Source: Gammaproteobacteria bacterium (GTDB taxonomy: Bacteria > Pseudomonadota > Gammaproteobacteria > Steroidobacterales > Woeseiaceae). From it: a stretch of DNA of 64,000 nt. The number at the start of each line of letters is the position of its first letter. Position 1 is the stretch's first letter. Positions 9,051 to 17,134 of the stretch are shown piece after piece. The DNA lies in contig JAOTYE010000007.1 in assembly GCA_029862045.1 (NCBI GenBank), forward strand, positions 62,001-126,000, read 5' to 3'. The notes below the pieces were generated by a model, which was not told where the DNA came from, did no database searches, and was given only the letters and a program-made list of their open reading frames with translations. The position numbers were made by a program, and so were the translations under genes.

Positions 9051-10478
9051 ATGAGCAAGAGTTATGACGTAGTAGTCATCGGCGCGGGCCCGGCAGGTTA
9101 CATCGCAGCTATTCGTGCGGCACAACTTGGTATGAATGTCGCGTGCATTGACGAATGGAAGAACACGGATGGCAAGAACGCATTCGGTGGCACCTGCCTC
9201 AACGCGGGCTGCATACCCTCCAAAGCTCTGCTCGAATCGTCTGAGCTCTATTATCGCGCGCAACATGAATTCAAGAAGCATGGCATAACGACAGGTGATG
9301 TCGAAATGGATATCGCCGCCATGCAGAAACGGCGCGTCAGTATCGTACGGCAGTTGACCGGCGGCATAGCAGGACTCTTTAAAGCCAACAAGGTCGATGG
9401 CCTCGTAGGCCACGGCAAGCTACTGGCCGGCAAACAAGTCGAATTCACACCGGTAGATGGTGAGTCGGAGGTCATTGCGGCCACGAATGTAATCCTCGCA
9501 TCGGGTTCGGCACCGATCGAGCTCGGCGTAGCACCTTTCGATAGTGAGAAGATCGTCGATTCCTGGGATGCGCTCGAGTTTGACGCCGTGCCCGCGACCC
9601 TTGGCGTAATCGGCGCCGGTGTCATCGGTCTCGAGCTCGGTAGCGTGTGGGCGCGGCTCGGAGCAAAAGTCACGATCATCGAGGCGATGGATGACTTCCT
9701 GTTCATGGCGGATCGCGATGTCGCGAATGTCGCTGCGAAGGACTTTAAAAAGCAGGGGCTCGACATCAAACTCGGCGCCAAGATGACGTCAGCCAAGACC
9801 GGCAAAAACGGAGTTACTGTTGAGTACGTGGATCAGTCGGGCACGCAGTCGTTCGATGTCGAAAAGCTTATTGTTGCTGTTGGTCGCAGACCATTCACCG
9901 ATGGCTTGCTCGCCGAGGATTCAGGGATTCAACTTGATGAGCGAGGATTCATCGTCGTCGATGACGAGTGCAGGACGCGGGTAAAAGGCGTGTATGCGAT
10001 CGGCGATTCTGTGCGCGGACCGATGCTCGCTCACAAGGCATCGGAAGAGGGCGTAATGGTTGCCGATCTGATTGCAGGCGAACTCGCCGAGGTGAACTAC
10101 AACGTCATTCCATCGGTCATCTACACAGCACCCGAGATCGCCTGGGTTGGCAAAACTGAAGAAGAAGTAAAAGCGAGCGGCCGTCCCTACAAGACGGGAT
10201 CATTCCCGTTTGCTGCGAATGGCAGGGCCAAAGCGCTGGAACAGACCAGCGGAATGGTCAAAGTTATTTCGGCGTCAGACGACGACGAAATACTCGGTAT
10301 TCACATCGTCGGGCCCATGGCCGGCGAACTCATCTCAGAAGCCGTACTTGCATTGGAGTTTTCGGCGAGCACCGAAGATCTGCAGCGTACGATTCATGCG
10401 CACCCGAGCCTGGCCGAAGCAATCCACGAAGCGGCTCTCGCGGCCGACAAGCGTGCTCTGAATTATATGAACCGATAG
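9051..10478 (+). CDS. lpdA: Dihydrolipoyl dehydrogenase (E3)
   Basis: 475 residues, standard length. This FAD enzyme reoxidises the dihydrolipoyl arm and reduces NAD. Seen: the FAD-binding [16 protein letters not shown] at the N-terminus, the redox-active disulfide motif [13 protein letters not shown] (Cys49 and Cys54), the NAD-binding [20 protein letters not shown], the second FAD motif [21 protein letters not shown], and the C-terminal [13 protein letters not shown] whose His is the catalytic base. It closes the sucAB-lpdA operon. No clear hairpin terminator follows; the repeat-rich accessory region begins instead. Confidence 0.97.
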   Translation: MSKSYDVVVIGAGPAGYIAAIRAAQLGMNVACIDEWKNTDGKNAFGGTCLNAGCIPSKALLESSELYYRAQHEFKKHGITTGDVEMDIAAMQKRRVSIVRQLTGGIAGLFKANKVDGLVGHGKLLAGKQVEFTPVDGESEVIAATNVILASGSAPIELGVAPFDSEKIVDSWDALEFDAVPATLGVIGAGVIGLELGSVWARLGAKVTIIEAMDDFLFMADRDVANVAAKDFKKQGLDIKLGAKMTSAKTGKNGVTVEYVDQSGTQSFDVEKLIVAVGRRPFTDGLLAEDSGIQLDERGFIVVDDECRTRVKGVYAIGDSVRGPMLAHKASEEGVMVADLIAGELAEVNYNVIPSVIYTAPEIAWVGKTEEEVKASGRPYKTGSFPFAANGRAKALEQTSGMVKVISASDDDEILGIHIVGPMAGELISEAVLALEFSASTEDLQRTIHAHPSLAEAIHEAALAADKRALNYMNR

Positions 10479-10585
10479 CAGGTCGCGCGTTTGTTCCGCG
10501 AGGCGGTGACATCGACCCGATGCGGCCGATTGAGTCCGATGCAATCAATTGAAATATGTGGAACGACCTGTCCGTCGCGACTGAT

Positions 10586-10725
10586 TGTCGGCGCCTGGCC
10601 GTTCGCAGACTGTTTTATCGACACAAGCAGCACTAAGTGGATGACCGCTTTACGCCCGAAAGGGGACATTGAGCTAATATTGTCTTGAAGGGCCGCTAGT
10701 GACCCATTCCGGCCCCTCGACATTT
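10586..10725 (+). repeat. Composite hairpin repeat, copy 1 (three palindromic units)
   Basis: Three imperfect palindromes: H1 at 10586-10610 (degenerate, ending CTGGCCGTTCGCAGAC), H2 at 10642-10670 (TGACCGCTTTACGCCCGAAA then GGGGACATT) and H3 at about 10692-10724 (GCCGCTAGTGACCC...). H1 and H2 start 56 bases apart and H2 and H3 start 50 apart, matching the other copies in the region. It fills most of the 274-base gap after lpdA. Confidence 0.75.
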
Positions 10726-10752
10726 GTCGGTATACAACCGCATTCAGCGACT

Positions 10753-11256
10753 ATGGACGACGACGAAAAACAGAAAAATTACGAGTTGGCAGAAAAGCTG
10801 ATATCGGAACAGAATTTTACTGCGGCCGTCATCACCGGAGCTATCGCTATGCTCCTTGCCGCTGTCGCCTACGGCATTATCGTCGAAGCATGGCCAATTT
10901 CGTACGGCTTCGCGGCGGCAGGTGTCGGCGTTGTAATTGGATTCTCCATGGGTTTTCTCGGGCGCGGAATTTCGATGAAGTTCTCAATAGTGGCCGCGGT
11001 ATATACGATTGCCGGCTGCGTTCTCGGTAACTTGTTCGTGAAAATCGTTAATCTGATGCAAGCAACTGCGGCCTCTCCGATTGACGTTATCCAGAGGAAT
11101 CCCTTGCCGGTGCTCGCACAGTGGTCGGTTTCGGGCTTGTCCTTCATCCATCTTGTCTTCTGGTTTGTGGCTGTCTTCGCCGCAGTGTTCTTGGCCAAGA
11201 GGCCACTATCTCGTGCTCAGAGATTAGCAATCGGCATGCTTGAATTGAGAGCTTAA
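10753..11256 (+). CDS. Uncharacterised small membrane protein with four helices
   Basis: 167 residues. A charged, amphipathic N-terminus (MDDDEKQKNYELAEKL) precedes four hydrophobic helices at roughly residues 20-45, 50-70, 75-100 and 125-150, with a short loop MQATAASPIDVIQRNPLPVL before the last. I recognise no family signature; overall it resembles small inner-membrane proteins of unknown function. The ATG at 10753 is chosen because an upstream in-frame GTG at 10699 falls inside the repeat H3 unit and would add residues unlike the rest. It is the first of five plus-strand genes separated by composite repeats. Confidence 0.6.
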   Translation: MDDDEKQKNYELAEKLISEQNFTAAVITGAIAMLLAAVAYGIIVEAWPISYGFAAAGVGVVIGFSMGFLGRGISMKFSIVAAVYTIAGCVLGNLFVKIVNLMQATAASPIDVIQRNPLPVLAQWSVSGLSFIHLVFWFVAVFAAVFLAKRPLSRAQRLAIGMLELRA

Positions 11257-11294
11257 ATCGTGCCGTAAAATGGTTGCAGGCCGTTGAGTCTCGA

Positions 11295-11487
11295 TGACCG
11301 CTTGTGGCCGAAAGCTGCCCTTCGATTTGCGAGATTTTGAGCTGATTAAATGACCGCTTTCGGTGAAAGCAGACATTCAGCCTGAGGCTTTCGAAATCGG
11401 GCCGCCCAATGTCCGCTTAACGCCCTGCAGCAGACATTAGGCTAGTATTGGGCTAAAGGGCCGCTAGTGACCCAAAGCGGACATTAG
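11295..11487 (+). repeat. Composite hairpin repeat, copy 2 (modules A and B)
   Basis: Module A: H1 at 11295-11319 (TGACCGCTTGTGGCCG then AAAGCTGCC), a 31-base spacer, H2 at 11351-11377 (TGACCGCTTTCGGTGAAAGC then AGACATT). After 32 bases module B: a 29-base unit at 11410-11438, a 21-base spacer and a 28-base unit at 11460-11487 (CCGCTAGTGACCCAAAGCGG). Each unit is an imperfect palindrome built on GCTT...AAGC. Together with short flanks they occupy most of the 437-base gap between two genes; I see no coding sequence in that gap. Confidence 0.8.
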
Positions 11488-11693
11488 GTACAAGCCAGTA
11501 TTGACCGTCTCTCGCCTGGATTCATACTTGTTCTGACAAAGGCAAATCCAGCCAAAGCTGGTGACGCAATGCCACGGGTCCTCGTCTCCTCCGCGACTAC
11601 ACGCCACGAAGAACCCAAGATCGCCGGGCTGCCGATTGTGCGAACGGGCTCACTATTCGCATGAAACTGCAAAAACACACTCGGGAGGTAAGC

Positions 11694-12335
11694 ATGAAAA
11701 GCTGTATGAGATTTGCTCCGCGGCTGGTTCTGGCCTGCGTTACGTTTCTGGTGGCGGCATCGGCTTGGGCCGAGAAACCAATGGATTACACCAGAGGCCC
11801 GCTCCACTTCGGCCCATTTCCGTTTTTTGACTGCACACAGTTTGACGGTATGGACTTCTGGGTTTGGGCCGAGGGCGACACGATGGAAGTCGGCAAGCTA
11901 TTTTTCGACAAGGACGGTGTGTTAACACAAGCGATCGGCACTAGTTACACAGCCAATGCATTGATATGGGCTCCTGCCGATCCGGGGTGTAACGAGGCGC
12001 CTTTCGCAGCGTGTTTCGACCCTTGGACGCCGATGCCCGGAACCGCTACACACTCGGCGGATGACAACGTTGGGCGAACCGAACACAGTACGGCGATCTA
12101 TCGAGATTGGATCTATGTCGAACCAGACTGGATCCCGACTTGGACGAAGAACTCGGGGCTTTCGTTACACATCGGCATTCCGGGTTACGGGAATATCTTC
12201 ACTAATGCGGGAACCGTCGAAACGCAGTTGAATCTCGCGACATTTCAATGGGAAGTCATCAAGATGACGCCAGACTGGAATGATGCGAAGATCAAAGACG
12301 TGTTTGCCCTGTGCTCGTACATTGGTAACCAGTAG
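11694..12335 (+). CDS. Secreted protein of unknown function
   Basis: 213 residues with a classical signal peptide (MKSCMRFAPRLVLACVTFLVAASAWA, cleavage about residue 26). The mature part is rich in Trp, Phe and Pro (FGPFPFFDCTQFDGMDFWVW, IYRDWIYVEPDWIPTW) and has six Cys, suggesting a disulfide-stabilised beta-rich periplasmic or extracellular domain. I do not recognise the family. GGGAGG lies a few bases before the ATG at 11694, which decides the start over an in-frame ATG at 11661. A terminator-like hairpin and a composite repeat follow. Confidence 0.7.
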   Translation: MKSCMRFAPRLVLACVTFLVAASAWAEKPMDYTRGPLHFGPFPFFDCTQFDGMDFWVWAEGDTMEVGKLFFDKDGVLTQAIGTSYTANALIWAPADPGCNEAPFAACFDPWTPMPGTATHSADDNVGRTEHSTAIYRDWIYVEPDWIPTWTKNSGLSLHIGIPGYGNIFTNAGTVETQLNLATFQWEVIKMTPDWNDAKIKDVFALCSYIGNQ

Positions 12336-12367
12336 CACATTTGCTGTCAGAATTTCGTATGACGAGT

Positions 12368-12396
12368 GGCCGGGGTGTTCCCACTCCGGCCCATTT
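12368..12396 (+). terminator. Hairpin terminator after the secreted-protein gene
   Basis: GGCCGG (12368-12373) pairs with CCGGCC (12386-12391) around a 12-base loop and is followed by CATTTCGTT. The U tract is weak, so activity is uncertain; its place 30 bases after the stop fits a terminator. Confidence 0.5.
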
Positions 12397-12408
12397 CGTT
12401 AGATTCAA

Positions 12409-12535
12409 TGGCTGCTTCTGGCCGAAAGCTGCCACTCTGAAACGTCGATAATCGACTGTCCTAATGACCGCTTTGGGTGAAAGCAGACATTAGGCTGATA
12501 TCGCCCTGAAGGGCCGCTAATGGCCTAAAGCATGG
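12409..12535 (+). repeat. Composite hairpin repeat, copy 3 (three units)
   Basis: H1 at 12409-12433 (TGGCTGCTTCTGGCCGAAAG then CTGCC), 31-base spacer, H2 at 12465-12491 (TGACCGCTTTGGGTGAAAGC then AGACATT), 21-base spacer, H3 from 12513 (GCCGCTAATGGCC). The H1-H2 distance is exactly 56 bases, as in the other copies; H2-H3 is 48 because this H2 is two bases shorter. It takes up almost half of the 292-base gap. Confidence 0.8.
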
Positions 12536-12627
12536 CAGTGGGCAATAGCAAACAATTGTGAATTTTGACTGGGTTAGGTGAATATCCAGATAAGTTGTCG
12601 GATTGAGGCTTTTCGATGGAGACAACA

Positions 12628-13014
12628 ATGAAGCGTAGAAACCTATGGACCCTGATATCACTGTCATTATTGATATCGCTTCCCGCGACCACCTTGGCGC
12701 AGACAGGAAAAGACAAGGCGAAATCGGCGCGGGAAAATGCAGACCGCACGGAACATGTGCGTTCTGAGACAGAAAATGCGCAGGCAAAGATGCCCTCCGA
12801 CGCTGAAGATGCCAAGACGAAAGGTAATGAACAGGCGCAAGAAATGCGAGAACGGCGCGACGAGCGAAAATCAATTCAGGAAGAATACAAGTCCGATCGG
12901 ACGCCGGGTCAGGAAGCCGACTCCGCTCTGACCCCCGATGATGACGAGGACGAAAAGGCTGAAGAGGCCAAAGAAAAACCCAAGAAAGCATGGTGGAAGT
13001 TCTGGGGAGGCTAG
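12628..13014 (+). CDS. Exported, highly charged low-complexity protein
   Basis: 128 residues. A signal peptide (MKRRNLWTLISLSLLISLPATTLAQ, cleavage about residue 25) is followed by about 85 residues dominated by Lys, Glu, Asp, Arg, Gln and Ala with almost no hydrophobic residues, so probably helical or disordered. An acidic stretch DDDEDEKAEEAKEK leads to an abrupt Trp-rich end, KKAWWKFWGG, which could insert in a membrane surface. I recognise no family. GGAG six bases upstream supports the ATG at 12628 over one at 12616. Codon use is AT-richer than in neighbours. A good terminator follows. Confidence 0.7.
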   Translation: MKRRNLWTLISLSLLISLPATTLAQTGKDKAKSARENADRTEHVRSETENAQAKMPSDAEDAKTKGNEQAQEMRERRDERKSIQEEYKSDRTPGQEADSALTPDDDEDEKAEEAKEKPKKAWWKFWGG

Positions 13015-13047
13015 AAGTGTCTCTGATACATTCCAACAGTTAGAAAG

Positions 13048-13072
13048 AACCCGTCCTCGTGGCGGGTTTTTT
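13048..13072 (+). terminator. Rho-independent terminator
   Basis: AACCCG (13048-13053) pairs with CGGGTT (13063-13068), 9-base loop, followed by a run of T to 13072. It lies 33 bases after the stop of the charged-protein gene. Confidence 0.8.
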
Positions 13073-13085
13073 GTGGCTGAGAAAA

Positions 13086-13289
13086 GGACCGCTTCTGGCC
13101 GAAAGCTGCCCTTCGATTTCCCCGATTTTTAGCTGATTGAATGACCGCTTTGGGTGAAAGCGGACATTCAAATGCGTTCAAATCGTAGCTGCCAAAAAAT
13201 CAGCCTCTGAGTGACCGCTATACACCCGAAAGCAGCCGGTCGCCTGATATGATGTTGACAGGCTGCTAATGACCCGAAGCAGACGGTCG
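13086..13289 (+). repeat. Composite hairpin repeat, copy 4 (modules A and B)
   Basis: Module A: H1 13086-13110 (GGACCGCTTCTGGCCGAAAG then CTGCC), 31-base spacer, H2 13142-13168 (TGACCGCTTTGGGTGAAAGC then GGACATT). After 43 bases module B: left unit 13212-13240 (TGACCGCTATACACCCGAAA...) and right unit from 13262 (GCTGCTAATGACCCGAAGCA), 50 bases apart start to start. The spacer of module A closely resembles that of copy 2. The whole 305-base intergenic gap is otherwise empty of genes. Confidence 0.8.
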
Positions 13290-13319
13290 CAAAATATTGC
13301 GAAATCGATCGGAGAGCGT

Positions 13320-13802
13320 ATGAATTTTCACCTGGCCCAACTTAATGTTGCTCGCTTCAAACTACCGCAGGCGCATCCTGATAATGCTGATTTCGTTAAT
13401 AGCTTAGACAGAGTTAATGCTATTGCCGAAACTCAACCCGGCTCTGTTTGGCGATTCACAGGGGATGGCAACGACGCACTAGATGTTCAGGCATTCGACG
13501 ATCCCAATATCGCTGTCAATCTCTCAGTTTGGACTGACTTAGACGCGCTGAGTGCTTTTGTTTATGAAAACGAAGAACATCTTGGGATAATGCGGCGTAG
13601 GAGAGAGTGGTTCGACAGGATGGAGTTTCATCTAGTTTTGTGGTGGGTAACGGCGGGCCACGTGCCTACGTTGGACGAGGCAAAGCAGAAGCTCGAGATC
13701 TTGGTGAAGCAGGGCCCTTCCGGGGATGCCTTTACGTTCAGGAAACCTTTTCCGCCGGAAGGCGCAGACGCTATTCAACCGATACTGGATGAGTGCGGGT
13801 AG
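13320..13802 (+). CDS. DUF3291 domain protein
   Basis: 160 residues. It begins HLAQLNVARFKLP and contains NLSVWTDLDALSAFVY and RRREWFDRM, the conserved pattern of DUF3291, a family in the dimeric alpha-beta barrel group that includes monooxygenase-like folds. The reaction is unknown. GGAG about five bases before the ATG at 13320 sets the start; an earlier in-frame ATG at 13269 lies inside the repeat. It is a single-gene unit between composite repeats. Confidence 0.75.
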   Translation: MNFHLAQLNVARFKLPQAHPDNADFVNSLDRVNAIAETQPGSVWRFTGDGNDALDVQAFDDPNIAVNLSVWTDLDALSAFVYENEEHLGIMRRRREWFDRMEFHLVLWWVTAGHVPTLDEAKQKLEILVKQGPSGDAFTFRKPFPPEGADAIQPILDECG

Positions 13803-13804
13803 TG

Positions 13805-13887
13805 TGGCCGCTTCTGGCCGTTAGCCGCCTGTCATATTATCGATTTCTGCGATGTTTGAATGACCGCTTTAGGTGAAAGCAGTCATT
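13805..13887 (+). repeat. Hairpin repeat, copy 5 (module A only)
   Basis: H1 13805-13829 (TGGCCGCTTCTGGCCGTTAG then CCGCC), 31-base spacer, H2 13861-13887 (TGACCGCTTTAGGTGAAAGC then AGTCATT). It starts three bases after the stop of the DUF3291 gene. No module B is seen before the next gene. Confidence 0.8.
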
Positions 13888-14027
13888 TCGAGGTACATCC
13901 CAGAATCGATGCGATTCGCCTATACGCGCAGGCCTGACGTTCCCGAAATCTTGCGCTACGCTTGTTAGTACCAGTTTTTTCACAAGACCGCGCGGTGAGC
14001 AAAGTTAATGGCGCGAAGGGAGTAGGT

Positions 14028-14969
14028 ATGATAACGAAGACGATGGTTTGTTCGGTGCTAGCAGGAATCTTACTTTGTGCGTGCACGCAATCTCAGGTTG
14101 ATGTCGGCGCCGAGCGGGCCGCGTTGCAGGCTGCTGCAGATGCTTATCATGCGGCCGGCGCAAGCATGGATGCCGCCGCTTTTGCAGGTTCGTACGCGAG
14201 CGACGGACTTCTACTTCCGCCGAATGAAGCCGCTGTGACCGGTCGTGACGGTGCGCTTGCCTTTATGACGGCATTTGCGGAGGCACCCGGTGCCAGTGTT
14301 AGCTTCTCCGACATGAACGTCGTGGTCGCGGCGAGCGGAGACATGGGTTATACGCTGGCGGACGCGGTCGTCGTTGTTGACGGACACGACGGCCAGCCAA
14401 TCGAGGAAGAGATTCGCGACTTTCATCTCTGGATAAAAGAAGACGGGGAATGGAAGATATCCGTCGATATCTGGAATGAAGCAGGGCCTGCGCCGGGCGG
14501 CGCAGCGGACGCATCTGATCCGATTGCCGACGCGCTCAGCGCCGCATGGCCTGGTATGGCAGAAGATGCGAAGGTGGTCGACTGGGACGGAAATGTGCTT
14601 CGAGAAGGCTCCAACGGGTATACGTGTCTGCCGACGCCACCAATGCTCTCCGGAACCGCGCCCATGTGCATGGATGGCGAATGGATGAAATGGGCCGGTG
14701 CATGGCAGAACAAGGGAGATTACGCAGCCGAATCACTAGGCATCTCTTACATGCTGAGCGGCGACGAGGGTGCCAGCAATATTGATCCTTATGCGGAAGG
14801 CCCGACTGAGGACAACGAATGGATCGTCGAAGGGCCACACTTGATGATTCTCGCGCCTACCGAGCTGCTGGAGGGCTATCCGGCAGATCCGGAGAACGGC
14901 GGCCCGTACGTCATGTGGAAAGGCACACCCTATGCACACCTGATGGTACCGGTCGGTTCACGTGACTGA
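14028..14969 (+). CDS. Lipoprotein with SnoaL/DUF4440-like domain and a novel C-terminal half
   Basis: 313 residues. A lipoprotein signal ends in LLCAC (Cys about residue 19). Residues about 30-155 read as a nuclear-transport-factor-2-like fold of the SnoaL/DUF4440 type: AALQAAADAYHAAGASMDAA, FAGSYASDGLLLPPNEAAVTGRD, and RDFHLWIKEDGEWKISVDIWN, the typical final strands. Residues about 170-313 form a second domain with WDGNVLREGSNGYTCLPTPP and a closing VMWKGTPYAHLMVPVG that I have seen in proteins of unknown function. The ATG at 14028 follows AGGGAG. A strong terminator follows. Function unknown; the first domain often binds small hydrophobic ligands. Confidence 0.7.
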   Translation: MITKTMVCSVLAGILLCACTQSQVDVGAERAALQAAADAYHAAGASMDAAAFAGSYASDGLLLPPNEAAVTGRDGALAFMTAFAEAPGASVSFSDMNVVVAASGDMGYTLADAVVVVDGHDGQPIEEEIRDFHLWIKEDGEWKISVDIWNEAGPAPGGAADASDPIADALSAAWPGMAEDAKVVDWDGNVLREGSNGYTCLPTPPMLSGTAPMCMDGEWMKWAGAWQNKGDYAAESLGISYMLSGDEGASNIDPYAEGPTEDNEWIVEGPHLMILAPTELLEGYPADPENGGPYVMWKGTPYAHLMVPVGSRD

Positions 14970-14991
14970 ATTCTGACTCAACGAGAATGGA

Positions 14992-15023
14992 AGTCCCGCC
15001 GTCAGTGGCGGGGCTTCTTGTTT
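14992..15023 (+). terminator. Rho-independent terminator
   Basis: AGTCCCGCC (14992-15000) pairs with GGCGGGGCT (15007-15015), nine pairs with one G-T, six-base loop, then TCTTGTTT. It ends the lipoprotein gene. Confidence 0.8.
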
Positions 15024-15032
15024 CTCGGCCCA

Positions 15033-15057
15033 TGTCCGTTCCTGGCCGAAATCGGCT
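15033..15057 (+). repeat. Hairpin repeat, copy 6 (H1 unit only)
   Basis: TGTCCGTTCCTGGCCGAAAT then CGGCT resembles H1 of the other copies. No H2 follows at the expected 56-base distance because the end of the minus-strand symporter gene starts at 15061. It marks the right border of the repeat region. Confidence 0.55.
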
Positions 15058-15060
15058 ACT

Positions 15061-16533
15061 TCACGATTTCTTCCAGAAGTCGGCGTTCTTGATGCCAAGC
15101 GCGTCGGGATCAAACGTGTATTCTTCGACACCTGCCTTGCGTTGTGCTTCGTAGTCTTTGAGCGCTTTCAACGCAGGCTTGCCCATGAAGAACAGGATCA
15201 AAATGCCGATAATATTGAGCCATGCCATGACGCCGACGCCGATGTCACCGAGCCCCCACGCAAGGTCGGCCGTGCGTACGGTTCCATAAAAGACCGAACC
15301 CAGTAGCAGCACTTTTAGAATCTGAATCTCGTGCGGGAAGCGGAATGTGCGCCGGATATACGCAACGTTGGTTTCGGCAATGTAGTAATAGGCGAGCAAG
15401 GTCGTGAACGCGAAGAAGAACAGTGCGACCGCGACGAAAATCTTGCCGAAGCCACCCATGACACTTTCGAGGGCGTACTGCGTAAACGCCGGGCTGTTCG
15501 CGAGTACGTCGGTCGGCATCGTGCCACCGCTAACGGCCGACTCCACACCCGTCACGTAGTATTGATTCGTGATCAGAATCATGAAAGCGGTTGCCGAGCA
15601 CACGAACAGCGTGTCGATGTAGACTGAGAACGCCTGCACGAGTCCCTGCTGTGCCGGATGCTGAACTTCCGAAGCCGCGGCCGCATGCGGGCCGGTACCT
15701 TGGCCAGCCTCATTCGAGTAAACACCGCGCTTGACGCCCCAACCGATCGCGGCGCCGATTCCCGCCATCGGGCCAAATGCATCCGTGACGATTAGCATGA
15801 AGACGCGGGGCAGCTCCGAGATGTGCATTGCAATGATAATGAGTGCCATCAGGATGTAACCAAGCGCCATAAACGGCACAACGATTTGGGTGAAATGCGC
15901 GATGCGCTTGACGCCACCAAAAATGATGAAGCCGAGAATCGAGACGACGATTGCGGCTGTGATGAGTTTGGTATAGGTGACCGATCCCAGCGCCGTTTCA
16001 AGAACGCCTGAGCCGCCAAACGCAAGTTCGGCCGCATTGCCGATGCTGTTGGACTGCACGGTAGGTAGCAGCAGACCGACGGCAATTATTGTCGTGATCG
16101 CGAAGATCCACGCATACCATTTCTGGCCCATGGCCTTTTCGATGTAATACGCCGGGCCACCGCGGTACTGGCCTTCGTCTTCCTCTTTGTAGATCTGACC
16201 GAGTGCCGATTCGACGTACGCCGTCGAGGCGCCGAGAAAGGCGACCACCCACATCCAGAACACGGCGCCGGGACCACCGAAGCCGATCGCGGCGGCGACG
16301 CCAGCGATATTGCCGGTGCCGACGCGACCGGACAAAGAGACTGACAAGGCCTGAAACGATGAAATGCCTCGATCCGATTCCTTGCTCGAGAACAACAGGT
16401 TGATCATCTCCTTGAACAGGCGCACCTGAACAAAGCGGGTGAGAATCGAGAAAAACAGCCCCGCGGCGAGACACAAATAGACGAGTGCCGGACTCCAGAC
16501 GTAGCTGTTTATCTGATTGACGATGTCCTGCAT
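15061..16533 (-). CDS. Sodium:alanine/glycine symporter (AGCS family)
   Basis: 490 residues with about 10-11 hydrophobic helices. Family signatures are clear: FQALSVSLSGRVGTGNIAGVA, GGPGAVFWMWVVAFLGASTAYVES, GGPAYYIEKAMG and GWGVKRGVYSNEAGQGTGPHAAA. AGCS proteins take up alanine or glycine with sodium at the inner membrane. The start at 16533 (MQDIVNQINSYVW) follows GAGGAAG; an upstream in-frame ATG would add 37 unrelated residues. It is divergent from the nfeD-SPFH pair. I looked for a glycine riboswitch in the leader and saw none. Confidence 0.93.
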   Translation of the reverse strand: MQDIVNQINSYVWSPALVYLCLAAGLFFSILTRFVQVRLFKEMINLLFSSKESDRGISSFQALSVSLSGRVGTGNIAGVAAAIGFGGPGAVFWMWVVAFLGASTAYVESALGQIYKEEDEGQYRGGPAYYIEKAMGQKWYAWIFAITTIIAVGLLLPTVQSNSIGNAAELAFGGSGVLETALGSVTYTKLITAAIVVSILGFIIFGGVKRIAHFTQIVVPFMALGYILMALIIIAMHISELPRVFMLIVTDAFGPMAGIGAAIGWGVKRGVYSNEAGQGTGPHAAAASEVQHPAQQGLVQAFSVYIDTLFVCSATAFMILITNQYYVTGVESAVSGGTMPTDVLANSPAFTQYALESVMGGFGKIFVAVALFFFAFTTLLAYYYIAETNVAYIRRTFRFPHEIQILKVLLLGSVFYGTVRTADLAWGLGDIGVGVMAWLNIIGILILFFMGKPALKALKDYEAQRKAGVEEYTFDPDALGIKNADFWKKS

Positions 16534-16625
16534 GCCGCTTCCTCTTGTTCTTGTTCTGTGTAGGCGCCACGGATAGTAACCGAAAATCGATGTTCGAGCG
16601 CCGCAGGTAGGGACTAATGCTGACT

Positions 16626-16654
16626 TTCCCGGCGTAAGCGGCACGCGCTATAGT
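16626..16654 (+). promoter_or_regulatory. Candidate promoter of the nfeD-SPFH operon
   Basis: TTCCCG (16626-16631), 17-base spacer and TATAGT (16649-16654) followed by a GC-rich discriminator GCGCC. The -10 sits in the palindrome GCGCTATAGTGCGC-like sequence. The -35 is weak. Confidence 0.4.
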
Positions 16655-16682
16655 GCGCCTACCCTCGAACAGGAGTCGGACT

Positions 16683-17114
16683 ATGACATGGTGGGCATGG
16701 TTGGTTTTGGGTGCAGTGCTATTGGGTGCGGAGCTCTTCGCGGTCGATGCGCAGTTTTACCTGGTCTTTCTCGGTGTATCCGCGGCCATCGTTGGTCTGG
16801 CTACGCTGTTTGGCGTGGTCATGCCCGAGTGGGCCCAGTGGCTCGCGTTTGCGGTCGTGTCGCTGTTGTTCTTTCTTACCTTTCGCAAAACTCTGTATGA
16901 CAAGATGCGCAGTGGCGGCCAGGGCTTTGAAAATACGATCGCAGGCGACTCCGTCACGGTGACAGACGATCTCGCTCCCGGTAGTAACGCGCGGGCGAAG
17001 TACCGCGGTAGCGAATGGACGATTCGCAATGTCGGTGATGCCACAATCGGCGCGGGTAGCCGGGCAAAAGTGGTTAAAGCAGACGGTGTAACTCTACACG
17101 TCGAGGCTGAGTAA
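16683..17114 (+). CDS. NfeD-like membrane protein (short form)
   Basis: 143 residues. Two to three hydrophobic helices (residues 1-75) are followed by a soluble OB-fold domain of about 65 residues: GQGFENTIAGDSVTVTDDLAPG, YRGSEWTIRN, VGDATIGAGSRAKVVKADGVTLHVE. This is the short NfeD form without a protease domain, as in YbbK/YbbL-type pairs (E. coli QmcA-YbbJ). Its usual partner, an SPFH protein, is encoded 20 bases downstream. AGGAGT precedes the ATG. The pair is thought to organise membrane microdomains or quality control; the exact role is unknown. Confidence 0.85.
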   Translation: MTWWAWLVLGAVLLGAELFAVDAQFYLVFLGVSAAIVGLATLFGVVMPEWAQWLAFAVVSLLFFLTFRKTLYDKMRSGGQGFENTIAGDSVTVTDDLAPGSNARAKYRGSEWTIRNVGDATIGAGSRAKVVKADGVTLHVEAE

Positions 17115-17134
17115 TTTCTTAGAAGGAAGTTCTG

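Noticed and set aside
10586-13887. CRISPR array
   Set aside because: The units are palindromes of different types at two fixed distances and separated by genes; there are no regular direct repeats with spacers and no cas genes.
10479-15060. Integron attC sites
   Set aside because: The layout is similar, but the 7-base core sites of attC are not present and there is no integrase gene in the window.
16534-16682. Glycine riboswitch before the symporter
   Set aside because: No tandem aptamer-like structure or conserved core could be seen.
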